Positions 62,584 through 64,000 of a stretch of DNA of 64,000 nucleotides are shown piece after piece. How positions within the stretch are numbered: the first letter of the stretch is position 1; each line of letters starts with the position of its first letter. Source of the stretch: Nostocales cyanobacterium LEGE 11386 (GTDB lineage: Bacteria; Cyanobacteriota; Cyanobacteriia; Cyanobacteriales; Nostocaceae); the NCBI GenBank assembly GCA_015207155.1, contig JADEXK010000002.1, forward strand, positions 124,001 to 188,000. The letters run 5' to 3'. The translations under genes were made by a program, and so were the position numbers. The notes beneath the pieces were generated by a model. The model had not been told where the DNA came from. It ran no database searches and worked only from the letters and a program-made list of their open reading frames with translations.

Positions 62584-63701
62584 AAATTGGTGCTATCAAT
62601 CTGAATTCTACCTTGATCCTGTCCTGGTGTCTGGCCAGGAACCGAGAAATTAGACTGCGGCTGTTGAGTAGGCTGCTGCCAGATTAAATTACCATTCCTG
62701 TCAGCCACCACTGGGGTTGTTGGTGCGACAATATCTGGACTAGGAGGCTGGACAGCGTAGGGGGCAATATTAGTTTGTACACCAGAAGTAACGTTAACAG
62801 GTGATGTTACTGTTGTCGGTGGTACTTGGCTAGGCAGTGTTGGGCTGCTATTGAAGTTATTGTAGGAATTTGGTGGTAAATTGTTTGGTACAGTTGGTTG
62901 AATGTAACCAGTCCCAGTATTTAACCCAGTGCTAGATGAAAAAGCTTGGTTGGGTGAACTATTGGTACTCGGAGTCTGCATGACTCCACCAACGGAGGTT
63001 TGCCCTAAAGAATTGATTTGAGTTGAAGTCTCACCATTTATGCCAGACAAGGCTTGGTTTGTGGGTTGGTTAAGTGGGGTTCGTAAGGGGATGATTGAGT
63101 AAGTATTTGGACTATTTTCGGTTTGATTACTGCCAATTCCCGAGATGGCAGATGTTGCGGCTGTTACTGTTGGTTCAGATGATACTGGTAAAGATCTGAT
63201 ACCTAACGACTGATTACCACTATCAAACGTCCCCAAGCGCAATAAATTTTCTGCTTCTAAGACAAAAGGATTTCTCGGCTGAGGTGCAGGCGTGTTATTA
63301 ACCATTCCTGGTACAGCATTGGATGCTGTGCTGTTAGCAGACTGTTGTTTGCTAATTTCCTGGAGTAAGTTATTACTCTGATTTGCCTGAGATTTTTCCT
63401 TAGGGTTACTAGGTGGTATCGGTAGACTTACCTGATCAAAGTCATTAAACAAGGCTGGTAAGTTATCAATATCTGCCGCAATGGCTTTATCTTCTGCTGA
63501 TAAGGAGTTATTAGGCTGAACAGAAGTGAATTCTTGGTTTGGCTGGTCAGTAAACACATTTGGATTAGACCAGTATTCCTGAATTACCAACCCTAGCACG
63601 GATAAAAAAATTGCTGTTCCCCAAAAACTAGGTTTGCCTAAATTTAATAACCTGGCTTTGAGATAGCGTAAGTAGGCGGGGGGATAATGGCGATGTGGCA
63701 T
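62574..63701 (-). CDS. Membrane-anchored low-complexity Pro/Asn/Ser/Thr-rich protein
   Basis: This 375-residue protein has a basic N-terminus (RHYPPAYLRYLKARLLNLGK), one membrane segment (about 26-44, WGTAIFLSVLGLVIQEYW) and then a long low-complexity stretch rich in Pro, Asn, Gln, Ser and Thr. The last quarter contains VADRNGNLIWQQPTQQPQ and ends in a short charged tail. Positive-inside topology predicts that the long part faces the periplasm. No enzymatic motif is seen. It may be a cell-envelope or secretion accessory protein of cyanobacteria; function unknown. Confidence 0.7.
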   Translation of the reverse strand: MPHRHYPPAYLRYLKARLLNLGKPSFWGTAIFLSVLGLVIQEYWSNPNVFTDQPNQEFTSVQPNNSLSAEDKAIAADIDNLPALFNDFDQVSLPIPPSNPKEKSQANQSNNLLQEISKQQSANSTASNAVPGMVNNTPAPQPRNPFVLEAENLLRLGTFDSGNQSLGIRSLPVSSEPTVTAATSAISGIGSNQTENSPNTYSIIPLRTPLNQPTNQALSGINGETSTQINSLGQTSVGGVMQTPSTNSSPNQAFSSSTGLNTGTGYIQPTVPNNLPPNSYNNFNSSPTLPSQVPPTTVTSPVNVTSGVQTNIAPYAVQPPSPDIVAPTTPVVADRNGNLIWQQPTQQPQSNFSVPGQTPGQDQGRIQIDSTNFRF

Positions 63702-63859
63702 AGCTGCTGAAAGTTATTGGTAGGTGTCAAAACTTGATCAAAGCTTAAAACAACGACTGTCAGATTTTTTGGCGTTTTTTGGGTAAATGCTTCAATCGCA
63801 GTTAGATGATGACTTTATCCTAGCCTTTCAAGATTTTTTAGTCATTAGAAATAAATTAT

Positions 63860-64000
63860 ATGGTAATTAAAAATTTACTATTCGCCTTATCGGTTGTTCT
63901 GGCGAAACTTTCTAGACTGACTGGGATGATTAATGCTCAGATTTGCGGCTTTGGTCATTTTGGATATCATCACAAATTCAAAGCTGCACTAATTTATTGT
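63860..64000 (+). CDS. Partial ORF at the window edge, unidentified
   Basis: An open frame from ATG 63860 runs off the window: VIKNLLFALSVVLAKLSRLT, then INAQICGFGHFG. The hydrophobic start with LAKLSRL faintly recalls the N-terminus of MurT-type Mur ligases, but the following residues do not continue that match. No clear ribosome-binding site is present. The 160 bp before it are AT-rich and carry the divergent promoter region of the low-complexity membrane protein. Confidence 0.25.
   Translation, partial: MVIKNLLFALSVVLAKLSRLTGMINAQICGFGHFGYHHKFKAALIYC

Overview
The window looks like chromosome from a filamentous, probably heterocyst-forming cyanobacterium (Nostocales). The evidence is a cyanobacterial-type chlP, many HIP1 octamers (GCGATCGC), short palindromic and tandem repeats typical of Nostoc/Anabaena, Uma2-family genes, and the debris of a type V-K CRISPR-associated transposon (CAST). 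All calls come from reading the sequence; no database search was run.

Region A (1-33.9 kb, all minus strand) is a hybrid NRPS/PKS cluster for an aryl-primed, cysteine-rich thiazoline/thiazole compound. In transcription order it has a VOC protein, a type II thioesterase, an island of mobile debris, an aryl carrier protein, an AcpS-type PPTase, an aryl ligase, an MbtI/Irp9-type salicylate synthase, a degenerate AcpS-like protein, a KASIII-ACP fusion and a flavin halogenase-like protein. The assembly line follows: Cy-A-PCP, KS-AT-MT-KR-ACP, Cy-A-MT-PCP, KS-AT-KR-ACP, Cy-A-PCP-oxidase, and a further Cy module that runs off the window. All three complete A domains carry cysteine-type pocket residues. 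The logic resembles yersiniabactin and micacocidin but is longer. No chain-releasing domain is inside the window.

Region B (34.5-41.7 kb, plus strand) holds a DUF3102 gene and then a decayed second assembly line. It has a chimeric PKS stub, four intact genes of the hydroxy/methoxymalonyl-ACP pathway (fkbK, J, I, H homologues), a 43-residue NRPS N-terminal stub and an ISAs1-type transposase relic. A 41-codon relic of an fkbI-like gene lies between the PKS and NRPS of region A. The two loci therefore appear to share an ancestral PKS-fkb-NRPS order.

Region C (41.8-46.65 kb) is ordinary chromosome: chlP with a terminator, a Uma2 gene, an OppC/DppC-type permease, an HD phosphohydrolase and tRNA-Gly(CCC).

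Region D (about 46.65-61.58 kb) is a degenerate type V-K CAST next to the tRNA. It keeps a well preserved tracrRNA, the 3' end of cas12k, a CvkR-like regulator fragment, a tnsC tail, two tniQ relics and a tnsB fragment, all in the expected order and orientation. Between them lies a defence cargo: a type I restriction-modification operon (hsdR, hsdM, hsdS) continuous with a CARF-AAA ATPase (DUF3696-like) and a phospholipase-D-like protein; a Panacea/PemK toxin-antitoxin pair; and an AT-rich trio (TIGR04255-like, unknown, HEPN-like). The CARF-ATPase plus PLD-like pair inside an RM operon is the best candidate for an undescribed system.

Region E (61.7-64 kb) has another Uma2 gene, a frameshifted small gene, a membrane-anchored Pro/Asn/Ser/Thr-rich protein and a partial ORF at the edge.
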